Numbered from the stretch's first letter, positions 1 through 8,942 are shown. The stretch is DNA of 64,000 nucleotides from SHLQ01 sp964494395 (GCA_964494395.1 CAZBTI010000001.1:29662-93661), one strand, 5' to 3'. Notes: generated by a model not told the origin, from the sequence alone. Numbers and translations are program-made.

Positions 1-1111
1 CCAGCTCGGCGGCGGGTCGTAGCTGTTCGACGCGAGTCGAGGCCAGCTCCTCGTAACGACCAATGAGTTCCAGACCGAGCAGCTGGCTCAAGCCAGGCGT
101 CGCCATATCCGCCACGGCTTTCGGAGTACGTAGACCGTTGATGATCTGCGCATCAGCCCGGATCCAACCGAGACGGAGACCACTCCACGCAACCTTTCCG
201 ACCGATCCCACCGTGATCCCGTACCCGCCGGTATCAAACTCATCGATCGCCGGGAGATGTCGCTTGTCGAAGCCGAGGTCTGCCGAAACGCGGTCGTCGA
301 GCACCGGCACCCGATGCTTCTTCGCAAGGCTGGCAATCGCTTCGACTCGCGCCGGCGGCAATCGACCACCGGTCGGATTCTGATGCTGTGGGTTGACCGC
401 GAGGAGACTTGGCCGATATCGGTCCATCTTTGCTTCGAGATCATCGATGATGATGCCTTGATCATCGAGCTTGACAGGTTCGTAGCGAGCACCGACTTGG
501 CGGACCGCATCGATAAGCCCAGGCCAAGTGTCATCTTCTCCGAGAACCACATCGCCCGGTCGTGTCATCGTCGTGATGACGAGCTGGAGCGCCTGTTGAG
601 CTCCAGTGGTTACCAAGATCTGGTGTGGTGTGCTGGGCATGCCCTGACGCGTGTGAAGAGCAGCTATTTGTTCGCGCAGCCGCCACCAACCCAAGGGCTC
701 GGCTCGGTCAAGGTCTTCTGCGTGCGGTGAGAGGTCGATGGAAGTAACCAGATCGCGCACCTCGGGCAACATTGCCGGAATGGCCTTCAAAAGGTCGATC
801 GCCCCGCCGTCAGTCATCCACAGTCGCTCGCCAACAAAGTCAGCCGGAGCCTGATTCGCTGCCAACGGCTTTCCCGAAATCGTCGTTCCCTTGCCCTGCA
901 CGCGCTCGACGACCCCCAACTGTGCCAGATGATCGAATGCTCGCACGATCGTGCCCCGAGACACGACAAGTGCCGCAGCGAGTGCTCGCTCGGGCGGCAG
1001 CTGATCTTCAGGGCGCAACACACCGTCAGCGACTAACCGCTCAATCGCTGTAGCGATCTGTCCATAAACCGGACCACTCCCATTGGACCATTGGCCCAGC
1101 AATTGGACCAT
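1..1111 (-). CDS. MocR/PdxR-type GntR regulator with aminotransferase-like domain, 3' end cut by window edge
   Basis: Reading the minus strand gives an uninterrupted frame from an ATG at 1111 (alternative in-frame GTG at 1135) to the window edge. The N-terminus is a GntR winged helix (motif PPERALAAALVVSRGTIVRAF). A fold-type I aminotransferase-like domain follows, with VTTGAQQALQLV, NPQHQNPTGG and a PLP-lysine segment SVGKVAWSGLRLGW. This order is the signature of MocR regulators, which sense PLP or amino compounds and usually control a neighbouring gene. A small gene is transcribed divergently from 1179, and TTGGNCC repeats lie between and within the two starts. The true C-terminus is outside the window. 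The target pathway cannot be read from the sequence. Confidence 0.88.
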   Translation of the reverse strand, partial: MVQLLGQWSNGSGPVYGQIATAIERLVADGVLRPEDQLPPERALAAALVVSRGTIVRAFDHLAQLGVVERVQGKGTTISGKPLAANQAPADFVGERLWMTDGGAIDLLKAIPAMLPEVRDLVTSIDLSPHAEDLDRAEPLGWWRLREQIAALHTRQGMPSTPHQILVTTGAQQALQLVITTMTRPGDVVLGEDDTWPGLIDAVRQVGARYEPVKLDDQGIIIDDLEAKMDRYRPSLLAVNPQHQNPTGGRLPPARVEAIASLAKKHRVPVLDDRVSADLGFDKRHLPAIDEFDTGGYGITVGSVGKVAWSGLRLGWIRADAQIINGLRTPKAVADMATPGLSQLLGLELIGRYEELASTRVEQLRPAAEL

Positions 1112-1143
1112 TCGATTGGATCCCACTTTGTTCACATTGGCCC
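1083..1143. promoter_or_regulatory. Cluster of TTGGNCC repeats at the MocR start (candidate operator)
   Basis: TTGGACCA occurs at 1083-1090 and again at 1103-1110, exactly 20 bp apart. Related TTGGCCC or TTGGATCC copies start at 1091, 1116 and 1137, and TTGGACCC lies at 1214-1221 inside the divergent gene. MocR proteins typically bind direct repeats, so this is a plausible autoregulatory operator. Binding itself is inferred. Confidence 0.5.
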
Positions 1144-1178
1144 TCGAATCATCTGCTCGTGTTCCGCAGAATACGACT

Positions 1179-1487
1179 ATGACCATCACAACAACCGTAC
1201 CAATCCGACCAAATTGGACCCTTCCAGCGGGTCCTGCGCCCAAGATCACCGTGTCGGAGGTGAACGCCGCCCTCGCCAGATACGAGGTTGACGACATCAC
1301 AGACGAGCTCACGCCGTACCTCGCCGCAGCCGTTGCGGAACTCGCACTCAACGCCGACGTGCCATGGCGCTTTGGGCCCGACGATGCGCTGGTTGCGCTA
1401 CTCCGGATGATCGCGAAGGTTGCGCTCCACACTCCTCGAGCGACCGGCATCCACCTCAGCGCTCTCGCACAACAGCTCGTGCTGTAG
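1179..1487 (+). CDS. Small hypothetical protein divergent from the MocR regulator
   Basis: A 102-residue protein starting MTITTTVPIRP. The frame is open further upstream, but those codons overlap the MocR start and its repeats, so the ATG at 1179 is preferred. It is mainly helical and mildly acidic, with no membrane segment or motif that I recognise. Its divergent position suggests it may be the regulator's target, but nothing in the sequence gives a function. Confidence 0.55.
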   Translation: MTITTTVPIRPNWTLPAGPAPKITVSEVNAALARYEVDDITDELTPYLAAAVAELALNADVPWRFGPDDALVALLRMIAKVALHTPRATGIHLSALAQQLVL

Positions 1488-1502
1488 TGAGTGTCGGTGG
1501 AG

Positions 1503-2606
1503 CTACGGCGTGGCGTCGAGTGCGTTGGCGATATCGGCCCAGAGGTCGTCGAGCTGTTCACAGCCGACCGACAAGCGAATCAGGGTTGGTGGCATGTGCT
1601 CTTGACCTTCGATCAACGCTCGTCGTTCCCAAGTCGACTCGATTCCACCCAGGCTGGTTGCGTTCTTCACGATCGCAGACGCCTCGACCACCGCACTCGC
1701 CTTCTCGCCATCACCCGCCACCTCAAAGCTCAACATGGCCCCAAAGCCATTCATGAATGAGGCCGCGACTTCGTAGGTGTCATGGCTAGGAAGTCCGGGG
1801 AAACGAACCTTCGAGACCTGAGGGTGCGCTTCAAGACGCTCGGCGATCACCTGCGCGTTGACCATCGATCGCTCCATCCGTAGACCGAGGGTGCGCAAAC
1901 CTCGAATGGCGAGAAAGGCTTCCATGGCCCCGATGGTGGCTCCATGCAGGAGCCGAGCGTTGTGGAGCCGTTCGTACAATTCGTCATTAGCGGTCGTGAG
2001 CACGCCAGCGAGCAAGTCGGAGTGGCCGCCGATGAACTTGGTCGCCGAGTGCATCGAGATGTCCGCACCGAGCGCAAGGGGTTGTTGAACGAGCGGTGTC
2101 GCAAAGGTTCCGTCGACCGCGATGATGCAGCCGTCTTTGCGATCAGCCCCGCAGATCGCGGGTAGGTCTGCAACGGTGAGCAGTGGGTTGGCTGGCGATT
2201 CGATCAAGAGTAGATCCGCCCGCCCGGCGGCCTCAATCCACGCGTCGGTATCGGCGAGGTCGAGACGCTCGACGGTCCATCGGCCTTGCTCCTCACCCTC
2301 CACAGCTAGTCCGTTTGTGGCGTGATAGGGATCGTGAGGAATGACGACTGTCGACCCAGCCGGCATCAGTGCAAGCACGGTAGCTACTGCCGCCATGCCC
2401 GAACCAAACGCGAGGCTGCGGCCGCCCTCAAGGCCACCGATGAGCGCCTCGAAGGCCTCTTCGGTCTCGGTGCCGTCGACGCGGTTGTAGTAGCGGTCTC
2501 CGGGGAGTTGAAAGTTCGATGCGAACGTGGGCTGGGTGTTCATTGGCTGGCCAGGCCCGGTCGGGCGGCCCTTGGAGATAAGCCAAGTGTCGGGATGCAT
2601 GTCCAT
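1503..2606 (-). CDS. Cys/Met metabolism PLP-dependent enzyme (cystathionine gamma-synthase/lyase-like)
   Basis: About 367 residues of the trans-sulfuration PLP family. Visible landmarks are YYNRVDGTET near the N-terminus, the cofactor-stacking region SLAFGSGMAAVATVLALM, VDGTFATP, and the PLP-lysine segment SMHSATKFIGGHSDLL. Family members make or cleave C-S bonds in cystathionine, homocysteine or methionine metabolism; the exact reaction is not decided by the sequence. The frame is open to 2702, but the ATG at 2606 is chosen because upstream codons run into the divergent his gene and a TACGGT -10-like box lies 8 nt before it. Confidence 0.85.
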   Translation of the reverse strand: MDMHPDTWLISKGRPTGPGQPMNTQPTFASNFQLPGDRYYNRVDGTETEEAFEALIGGLEGGRSLAFGSGMAAVATVLALMPAGSTVVIPHDPYHATNGLAVEGEEQGRWTVERLDLADTDAWIEAAGRADLLLIESPANPLLTVADLPAICGADRKDGCIIAVDGTFATPLVQQPLALGADISMHSATKFIGGHSDLLAGVLTTANDELYERLHNARLLHGATIGAMEAFLAIRGLRTLGLRMERSMVNAQVIAERLEAHPQVSKVRFPGLPSHDTYEVAASFMNGFGAMLSFEVAGDGEKASAVVEASAIVKNATSLGGIESTWERRALIEGQEHMPPTLIRLSVGCEQLDDLWADIANALDATP

Positions 2607-2636
2607 ATGTAGACACCGTATCCGTATGCTGATCCG

Positions 2637-3881
2637 ATGCTGATACCCCCAATCGACCTCATGGGCGGCGAAGCCGTGCAATTGATCGGCGGCAAGGACC
2701 ACGCCCTTTCCGCCGGCGATCCGCGTCCGCTCGCCGAGAAGTTCGGTCGCGTCGGCGAAATCGCCATCGTCGACCTCGACGCTGCGCTCGGCACCGGCGA
2801 CAACACCGAGCTCATCAAAGAGCTCCTCCCTCTAGCGTCGTGCCGGGTGGGCGGCGGCATTCGCAGCATCGAGGCCGCGATCACCTGGCTCGACGCCGGT
2901 GCCACCAAGGTCGTCCTCGGAACAGCGGCCACGCCGGAGGTTCTGTCAGCTCTTCCACCGGAGCGCACCGTCGTTGCGCTCGATAGTTTCGAGGGCGAAG
3001 TCGTCACCCACGGTTGGACCAAAGGAACCGGCCAACGGGTCGAAGACAAACTCGAAGAGCTGCGAGGGCTCACCTCGGGCTTCCTCCTCACCTTTGTTGA
3101 ACGCGAAGGCCGAATGACCGGCACCGATCCGGAGATTCTCCGTCGGTACCTAGACGCTGCGGGAGATTGCCGAGTCACCTTCGCTGGAGGGATCACCGGT
3201 GCCGAAGAGATCGGCTCGATTCACGCGCTCGGCGCCGACGCCCAAGTAGGCATGGCACTATACAAAGGCGAGGTGACGCTCGGGGAATCAGTGGCAGCAT
3301 CGCTGCGCAGCGACCGGCCCGATGGCCTGTGGCCGACCGTTGTGAGCAACGAGCGCGGTCAAACGCTCGGCTTGGCCTACTCCAATCTCGAGAGCCTCAG
3401 CGCGTCGATCGAGACCGGCGACGCGCATTACTGGAGCCGTAGTCGTGGCGAGCTGTGGCAGAAAGGCCTCACCTCAGGAGCCACGCAAACGTTCCACCGC
3501 CTCGATCTCGATTGCGATAGCGACGCCCTCAAGTTCACCGTCACTCAGGCCGGGCGAGGCTTTTGCCACCTCGACCAGACGGCGTGCTTTGGAGACTTTG
3601 ACGGCTTCACCGAACTTGAAAGACGCCTCTTCGATCGGGTCGTCAACGCCCCCGACGGCAGTTTCACCAAGCGACTGTTCGAGGATCGTGAGCTTCTTGC
3701 TTCGAAGATCACCGAAGAAGCCGAAGAGTTGAACGAGGCAACGAACCGCGCCGAGATCGTCCATGAAGCAGCCGACGTGTTGTTCTTCGTCATGACCCGA
3801 CTCGCCGCCGAGGGCATCCCGCTCGACGAGATCGAACGAGAGCTCGATCGCCGAGCACTGAAGGTCACGCGCCGCGACTGA
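2637..3881 (+). CDS. HisA-HisI-HisE fusion (histidine biosynthesis, three domains)
   Basis: One 414-residue protein covers three histidine-pathway domains. Residues 1 to about 225 are a HisA-like half-barrel protein with PPIDL (Asp7), GGGIRS, LDSFEGEVVTHGW (Asp116) and FAGGIT. Residues about 228-316 are HisI, phosphoribosyl-AMP cyclohydrolase, with SRSRGELWQKG, TSG and DCDSDAL plus Cys310-His311. Residues about 326-414 are HisE, phosphoribosyl-ATP pyrophosphatase, with ITEEAEEL and EAADVLFF. Separate HisA, HisI and HisE, or HisIE, are the usual bacterial forms. Both catalytic aspartates of HisA appear present. The ATG at 2637 is 6 nt after a TATGCT box, so the mRNA is probably leaderless. Confidence 0.92.
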   Translation: MLIPPIDLMGGEAVQLIGGKDHALSAGDPRPLAEKFGRVGEIAIVDLDAALGTGDNTELIKELLPLASCRVGGGIRSIEAAITWLDAGATKVVLGTAATPEVLSALPPERTVVALDSFEGEVVTHGWTKGTGQRVEDKLEELRGLTSGFLLTFVEREGRMTGTDPEILRRYLDAAGDCRVTFAGGITGAEEIGSIHALGADAQVGMALYKGEVTLGESVAASLRSDRPDGLWPTVVSNERGQTLGLAYSNLESLSASIETGDAHYWSRSRGELWQKGLTSGATQTFHRLDLDCDSDALKFTVTQAGRGFCHLDQTACFGDFDGFTELERRLFDRVVNAPDGSFTKRLFEDRELLASKITEEAEELNEATNRAEIVHEAADVLFFVMTRLAAEGIPLDEIERELDRRALKVTRRD

Positions 3882-3889
3882 AGCGCAAC

Positions 3890-3923
3890 CTTTCTCACGA
3901 CATTGCCTTTCTCACGACATTGC
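3890..3923. repeat. Two perfect tandem copies of a 17-bp sequence
   Basis: CTTTCTCACGACATTGC occurs at 3890-3906 and again immediately at 3907-3923, starting 9 bp after the stop codon of the his fusion gene. No other copy was noticed in the window. Confidence 0.9.
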
Positions 3924-4232
3924 GATTCCCCGCGATGGATTTTCTCTCGCTCATTCGATGAGCGTGTTGAAGGGCATACCCAGGGGCGAGTTCCTGTACC
4001 TGCTTTTCATCAACACGACATCCAAGAAAGCGGGATTACATGAGACGGCCCATTTGTCGCGATCGAAGGTTCGCCCATACGGATCTACGCCGTCGAACTT
4101 CCGAGACAACCATTCTCGTCGTTATCGAAGCTGGTGAGGAAGGCTTCGATCAGTTCGTCGATGAGGGGCAGAGCCTTCTCGACGGGATCACGTTCGGCTA
4201 GCTAGACATCAGCTGATCATCGCCTCGGCTCG

Positions 4233-4270
4233 CGCCGCCCGGAAAGGATGTCTCTCCATGCCGGGCGGCG
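4233..4270 (+). terminator. GC-rich hairpin, possible terminator
   Basis: CGCCGCCCGG at 4233-4242 is the exact reverse complement of CCGGGCGGCG at 4261-4270, giving a 10-bp stem with an 18-nt loop. No U-run follows, so it could be a factor-dependent terminator or another RNA structure. It ends about 43 bp before the MFS start. Confidence 0.4.
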
Positions 4271-4313
4271 TTGGCCGTTCCGCACTACCCCTACAAGGCC
4301 ATAGGGTGCGTGG

Positions 4314-5501
4314 GTGAACTCGCGAACGCTTGGGCTGGGGCTCATCATGTTGTCGACGATGGCGATGTCGACCCTTGCGTTCTTTGCGCTGGCCGTCGCC
4401 GCCTCGGAACTTCAGGCCGAGTTTGGCATCTCCAAGTTTCAGCTCGGCCTCATCGGCGCGGTCAACACCGGGATCGGAGCGGTTCTTGCCCCAGCAGCCG
4501 GGAGGATCAGCGACCGGATCGGCGGACGAAACTCAGTCGCTGGAGTGCTGATCTTCTCGGGCTTCTCGGCATTCCTGCTAGCTATCGCCCCCAACTATCC
4601 GCTCCTACTTGCGGCGAGCGCCGTCGGCGGCATTGCGCAAGGTTGGGGCAACCCTGCCACCAATAAGGCGATCGGCGTAGCGGTCGAAGAGGCCAAGCGC
4701 GGTGTCGTTACCGGTATCAAACAGTCCGGGGTGCAAGCAGCGGTCGTCGTCGCTGGCGTGGCCGTTCCGCTGATGTCGGCGAGTTTCGGTTGGCGTTCGG
4801 CCATGTGGCTCACCGCTGGCTTGTCGTTCGCCCTTCTGCTGACCATTCAACTCGTCCCACCGAAAGCGGACCCAGGACCTCAGGACGCGTCACAAGCTGG
4901 CGCTACTTCTCCGCTACCGATGTGGGTTACCCAAGTGGCGATCTTCGGTTTCTTGCTCGGTACCGTGGGCGGCGGGTTCGGGCGCTTTCTCCCGCTCTTT
5001 GCCGAAGAAGCCGTGGGGTTCTCGGTCGAACGAGCCGGCCAAGTCTTTGCCCTCCAAGGTCTCGTCGCCGTGCCGGCTCGATTGACCGCAGGGATTGCGC
5101 TCGACCGCGGCGCATCCCCGCAAAAAATGATGATGATCATGGCCGCTCTCGGCGCTGGTGCACTACTCATCGTCACCGCAGCGAGCAGCGGCCGACCGAG
5201 TCTGTTGTGGATCGGCACGACCCTCGCCGGGCTCACGATCGGCACGTGGAACACCGCAGCCAATGTGTCGATGATCGCGCTCAAAGAAAACGCTGGTCGG
5301 GCGACTGGCCGCTTGATGTTGGGCTTTCTGTTCGGCCTCACCGTCGGAGGCCCCGCTGTTGGCTGGTCGATCGACCAGTTCGGCTACACCCCGGCGTGGC
5401 TGGCCAGCGGCGTTCTTTGCCTCGTCGCCTCAGCGGTTATCGGGCAGCGATCATCGACACCCGCTCGACCGGAGGTCGACGCGACAGGGTCGGTAGCCTG
5501 A
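4314..5501 (+). CDS. MFS transporter
   Basis: 395-residue major facilitator protein with about 12 hydrophobic segments. The loop after the second helix has the family pattern GRISDRIGGR, and the middle of the protein carries a hydrophilic linker (PPKADPGPQDASQ). The inner-membrane substrate cannot be deduced. Its GTG start lies 6 nt after a TAGGGT box. fdhD begins 4 bp downstream with its own -10-like box, so the two may be partly co-transcribed. Confidence 0.88.
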   Translation: MNSRTLGLGLIMLSTMAMSTLAFFALAVAASELQAEFGISKFQLGLIGAVNTGIGAVLAPAAGRISDRIGGRNSVAGVLIFSGFSAFLLAIAPNYPLLLAASAVGGIAQGWGNPATNKAIGVAVEEAKRGVVTGIKQSGVQAAVVVAGVAVPLMSASFGWRSAMWLTAGLSFALLLTIQLVPPKADPGPQDASQAGATSPLPMWVTQVAIFGFLLGTVGGGFGRFLPLFAEEAVGFSVERAGQVFALQGLVAVPARLTAGIALDRGASPQKMMMIMAALGAGALLIVTAASSGRPSLLWIGTTLAGLTIGTWNTAANVSMIALKENAGRATGRLMLGFLFGLTVGGPAVGWSIDQFGYTPAWLASGVLCLVASAVIGQRSSTPARPEVDATGSVA

Positions 5502-5505
5502 GAAC

Positions 5506-6309
5506 GTGAGCGAACGAATCCAACGCGGAAAGAGCCACAAGGTTTTTGTACAGCGCCACGGACCGACCGGCGACCGACGCCGTCCCGACGAAGTCATCGT
5601 CGAAGAGCCGCTGAGTATTCAACTCGACGGCACGCTCGTGGCGACCACGATGCGCACGCCCGGCAACGACTTCGAACTCGGAGTCGGGTTCCTTCACGCC
5701 GAAGGAATGCTCGGCGGAGAAGAAGTGACGTCGGTTCGCTATTGCGCCGATGGATCCGCTCTCGAGAGCGAGTTCAACGTTGTCACCGTCGAAACCGCTG
5801 GCAAAGCCCCCGTCCCTACGCCGAGGCTCGGGTCGACCTCATCTTCATGCGGGCTGTGCGGAGCCGATGCGATCGACACCCTCACCGACCGACTCGAGCC
5901 TCTGCAGGGCGAGCCCTACGATCCGCTGCTCCTTATCGAGGTGGCCGACAAGGTTCGCGGAGAGCAGGAACTCTTCGCAAAGACCGGCGCCGTCCATGCA
6001 GCTGCAACCTTCGACCGCTTCGGCACGATTCACCTCGTGCGCGAAGACATTGGCCGCCACAACGCAGTCGACAAGATCGTCGGCCGAATGATCCTCGACG
6101 GCCAAGACCCCACACACACCGCGGTAACCGATCTCGGTCTCTACGTGAGCGGTCGCGCGAGCTTCGAAATGGTGCAGAAAGCTTGGGCCGGAGGCTTCGC
6201 CACGATCGTGTCAGTGAGCGCTCCATCGGCTCTTGCAATCGACACGGCACACGCCGGCAGCATTCAACTCGCTGGGTTTATTCGCGACGGCGAAATCAAC
6301 GTCTACTAG
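5506..6309 (+). CDS. fdhD: FdhD, sulfur carrier for formate dehydrogenase
   Basis: 267-residue FdhD protein. FdhD takes persulfide sulfur from a cysteine desulfurase and delivers it to the molybdenum cofactor of formate dehydrogenase. The conserved CxxC is visible as SSCGLCGADAID. Further family motifs are EEPLSIQLDG, FELGVGFLHAEG, KTGAVHAA, REDIGRHNAVDKIVG and VSGRASFEMVQKA. The GTG start at 5506 follows TAGCCT by 6 nt. The formate dehydrogenase it serves is not in this window. The gene ends overlapping by 4 bp with the convergent gene at 6306. Confidence 0.95.
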   Translation: MSERIQRGKSHKVFVQRHGPTGDRRRPDEVIVEEPLSIQLDGTLVATTMRTPGNDFELGVGFLHAEGMLGGEEVTSVRYCADGSALESEFNVVTVETAGKAPVPTPRLGSTSSSCGLCGADAIDTLTDRLEPLQGEPYDPLLLIEVADKVRGEQELFAKTGAVHAAATFDRFGTIHLVREDIGRHNAVDKIVGRMILDGQDPTHTAVTDLGLYVSGRASFEMVQKAWAGGFATIVSVSAPSALAIDTAHAGSIQLAGFIRDGEINVY

Positions 6310-6941
6310 CTGACTAGCGGTTCGTTGTCACCTGGCCGGATCTGGCCTCGGACAGCCCGCAATGCGTATTGCTCGCCCTCGACCATGAAGGCGCTGCTCG
6401 TCACTTGACCTTCACGAGTCGCAGTGAGGTCGAGGCGATGTACTTGGAACTCACGACGTTGATCGCGCTTTTCGGTAATTGCGATGACGCCATGGTTTGT
6501 GGCGTAGATCCCAATGCGAGAGGTGAGCGAGCCTGCGCGGAGCGGACCTGAGCCCAACAACTGACCGCTAGCGATATGGGTGGCGTCAGCGAACTCCTCA
6601 GTCCGGCGAATCCGACGATCATCCAAGAAGCGCCCGATACCGAGGAGCGCCCAGACGAAGAACCCGAGGGCGGCCGCTATTACGGCGACGGACTGGGGGT
6701 TGCTGCCTTCGGTGAGTTCTCGCCAGAAGGTCGGCGTGATCAAGAGCGCGAAGGCAACGAGGTATCGCCGAGGGGCTTCTGTGAGCCAACGTGTACGGTC
6801 GATCTCCCGACGAGTGATGGTTCCGGTCACGTGCCGTTCGCCGAGTCGGCCAAAGGTAGAAACCGGGATCGTGTATGACGGCGCAGTCTTGGCGCGTTCG
6901 AACCCCGTTGCTCTGGAAGTGAGTGGGGTGAACGATTCCAT
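6306..6941 (-). CDS. Hypothetical protein with two membrane segments
   Basis: About 211 residues from the ATG at 6941. The frame is open to 7052, but that would overlap the divergent MFS start. The middle carries two hydrophobic helices (YLVAFALLITPTFW and SVAVIAAALGFFVWALLGIG) separated by a short loop. A C-terminal soluble domain with beta-rich character follows (IGIYATNHGVIAITEKRDQ). I do not recognise a family. It is convergent with fdhD and divergent from the MFS gene at 7043. Confidence 0.65.
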   Translation of the reverse strand: MESFTPLTSRATGFERAKTAPSYTIPVSTFGRLGERHVTGTITRREIDRTRWLTEAPRRYLVAFALLITPTFWRELTEGSNPQSVAVIAAALGFFVWALLGIGRFLDDRRIRRTEEFADATHIASGQLLGSGPLRAGSLTSRIGIYATNHGVIAITEKRDQRREFQVHRLDLTATREGQVTSSAFMVEGEQYALRAVRGQIRPGDNEPLVS

Positions 6942-7042
6942 ACCTAGTAAAGGCCCTGTCGGCGCCCGATCTTCCCAGTTGAGCAAACCGTAAGATTGAG
7001 CGCCTTTAGCTGGATGGACCACGACCGGTAGCGTTGATGTCC

Positions 7043-8221
7043 ATGTCTGCAACGACCGACCGCTCCCCCGTCGACGAGTCGTTTGCGCCCGCGGTCAGAA
7101 AGATGCTGCCGTGGGTCATCCTCCTACGCCTCACCATCAACACGGCGTTACGTATGGGTTACTCGTTCCTTCCAGCGTTCGCCCGGGGCGCGCAGATCTC
7201 GAACGCGTCGATGGGCGCAGTACTCGCCGCGCGAGATCTCTCCGGTCTGGCGGCGCCGCTCGCTGGCCGGGTGGTCGATGAGCGTGGCACGGGACGAATC
7301 CTCGCCGCAGCTGGAGTCGGCAGCGCGATCGGGATGGCTATCTCCGCAACCGCCCCGCTCGGCCTCATCATTGGCTTTCTGATCGTCGGATTCGGCTCGG
7401 TCGTGGTCAACATCGCCACCGGAGCCTGGATTGGCCACGCCGTTGCCTACGAACGTCGCGGCAAAGCCACCGGACTCGTTGAACTCTCCTGGGGCGGAGC
7501 GGCACTGCTCGGCATTCCGTTAATCGGCGTACTGATCGACTCCTTCGGCTGGAGGGCTGCACCCGCTGCCCTCGCCGTGGTGGCCCTGCCGGCGAGCCTC
7601 ATCGCCATGGCCAACAGCGCTTCATTGTCGGCTACCGATCCAGCACAATCGGCGAAGCCCACGATGAACCGGACGGCCGTTGCAAGCCTTGCATCGTTCT
7701 CCTTACTCATCGCATCTGCGCAGTTCGTGTTCATTGGCCACGGCCTCTGGCTTGAAGACACGTATGGATTGTCGGCGACCGGCATTGGTTTGGTCGTCTT
7801 CGCCGCAGCGGTCATGGAGGTCACCGCTACCTTGGCGACATCGCGTTTCACCGACGGGTTGGGCAAACAACGAGCGATCGCTCTCGGAACCGGATTGATG
7901 GTGGCCGCAATGATTCTGCTCGCGATCGCTCCAGCAGCGCCGCTGTTGATCGCGGTCATCCTCCTCGCCGCAACATTTCTCGGCTTCGAGTTCGCCATCG
8001 TCTCGGCAATCTCGCTGATGTCCGAACTCGACCCGAATGCTCGGGCCGCGATGGTCGCCCGATCGACCGCTCTGTCGATCATCGGTCGCGCGGCCATATC
8101 GCTCATCGCTGTCGGTATCTACGAACGATTCGGCTTTGGAACACTGATGGCACTCGCCGCGATCGTGGGCCTGATGACGCTCCTCCTCACCATCTTCGTC
8201 GCCGAAGAACCAACCGGATAA
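7043..8221 (+). CDS. MFS transporter
   Basis: About 392-residue major facilitator with 12 predicted hydrophobic segments and an AGRVVDERGTGR loop after helix 2. In-frame starts exist at TTG 7034, ATG 7037 and ATG 7043. The last is favoured because a TAGCGT box at 7029-7034 would place transcription initiation close to it. Substrate unknown. It is not obviously a recent paralogue of the MFS at 4314. It ends 40 bp before the coproheme decarboxylase gene, which has its own promoter-like box. Confidence 0.86.
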   Translation: MSATTDRSPVDESFAPAVRKMLPWVILLRLTINTALRMGYSFLPAFARGAQISNASMGAVLAARDLSGLAAPLAGRVVDERGTGRILAAAGVGSAIGMAISATAPLGLIIGFLIVGFGSVVVNIATGAWIGHAVAYERRGKATGLVELSWGGAALLGIPLIGVLIDSFGWRAAPAALAVVALPASLIAMANSASLSATDPAQSAKPTMNRTAVASLASFSLLIASAQFVFIGHGLWLEDTYGLSATGIGLVVFAAAVMEVTATLATSRFTDGLGKQRAIALGTGLMVAAMILLAIAPAAPLLIAVILLAATFLGFEFAIVSAISLMSELDPNARAAMVARSTALSIIGRAAISLIAVGIYERFGFGTLMALAAIVGLMTLLLTIFVAEEPTG

Positions 8222-8261
8222 ATAGGGACACTCCCTGATTGTCCGGTCGTAGGATGGAGCC

Positions 8262-8942
8262 ATGACAGAACCAGTTGCACCGTCCGAAGGTCGTGGTGTC
8301 GTCCACCTCTTCTGCAAGCCAGCCGCCTACTTCGACTCCGAGGCTGTAATCGCAGCGATCGAAAAGGCTCAAGCCGACGACGTCCAGGTGGTGACGATCT
8401 CGATGCTCGGCCACAAAGCCGATGTGGCGATCATGGCCATGCACCCCGACTGGTGGGCGCTGCGCCGGTTGCAATCAGCGATTAGCAAGGCCGGCCTCGA
8501 CGTGGTCGACTCGTTCGTCTCGCTCACCGAGATCAGCGAGTACGCCGCTGGTGTTCCCGAAGAGATGCGCAACATGCGTCTGTACCCCGATCTCTCCGAC
8601 GTCATTGAAGACAAGCCGGCGTGGTGCTTCTACCCAATGAGCAAGAAGCGCGAAGGCCACGCCAACTGGTTTACCCTTCCGTTCGACGATCGCAAGGAGC
8701 TCATGTACGAACATGGCTCGTCAGGACGCCAGTTCAAGGGTCGCATCCTCCAGGTCATCACCGGGGCGACCGGTGTCGACGATTGGGAATGGGGCGTGAC
8801 CTTGTTCGGTCAGCACCCCGATGACTTGAAAGAGACCGTCTACACGATGCGTTTCGATGAGGCATCGTCGGTTTACGCAGAGTTCGGAACGTTCTACACC
8901 GGTATCGCCGCAGCACCGGCCGAGGTGTTCGCAGCGCTTTAG
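8262..8942 (+). CDS. chdC: Coproheme decarboxylase (HemQ/ChdC, chlorite dismutase superfamily)
   Basis: 226-residue protein of the chlorite-dismutase fold, matching the HemQ branch used by Gram-positive bacteria to convert coproheme III to heme b. Visible landmarks are FYPMSKKR, which holds the reactive tyrosine, the proximal-histidine region ELMYEHGSSGRQF, the core DDWEWGVTLFGQHPDDLK, and MRFDEASSVYAEFGTFYTG near the end. It lacks features of a secreted chlorite dismutase. The ATG follows TAGGAT by 6 nt. The other heme genes are not nearby. Confidence 0.93.
   Translation: MTEPVAPSEGRGVVHLFCKPAAYFDSEAVIAAIEKAQADDVQVVTISMLGHKADVAIMAMHPDWWALRRLQSAISKAGLDVVDSFVSLTEISEYAAGVPEEMRNMRLYPDLSDVIEDKPAWCFYPMSKKREGHANWFTLPFDDRKELMYEHGSSGRQFKGRILQVITGATGVDDWEWGVTLFGQHPDDLKETVYTMRFDEASSVYAEFGTFYTGIAAAPAEVFAAL

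Larger units (their letters stand above)
3882..4313. other. Intergenic region of 432 bp with a small tandem repeat and a hairpin
   Basis: No convincing coding sequence or RNA gene is visible. It contains two tandem copies of a 17-mer just after the his fusion gene, a GC-rich hairpin at 4233-4270, and a TAGGGT -10-like box at 4302-4307 for the MFS gene that starts at 4314. The stretch between about 3925 and 4230 shows nothing I can name. Confidence 0.6.
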
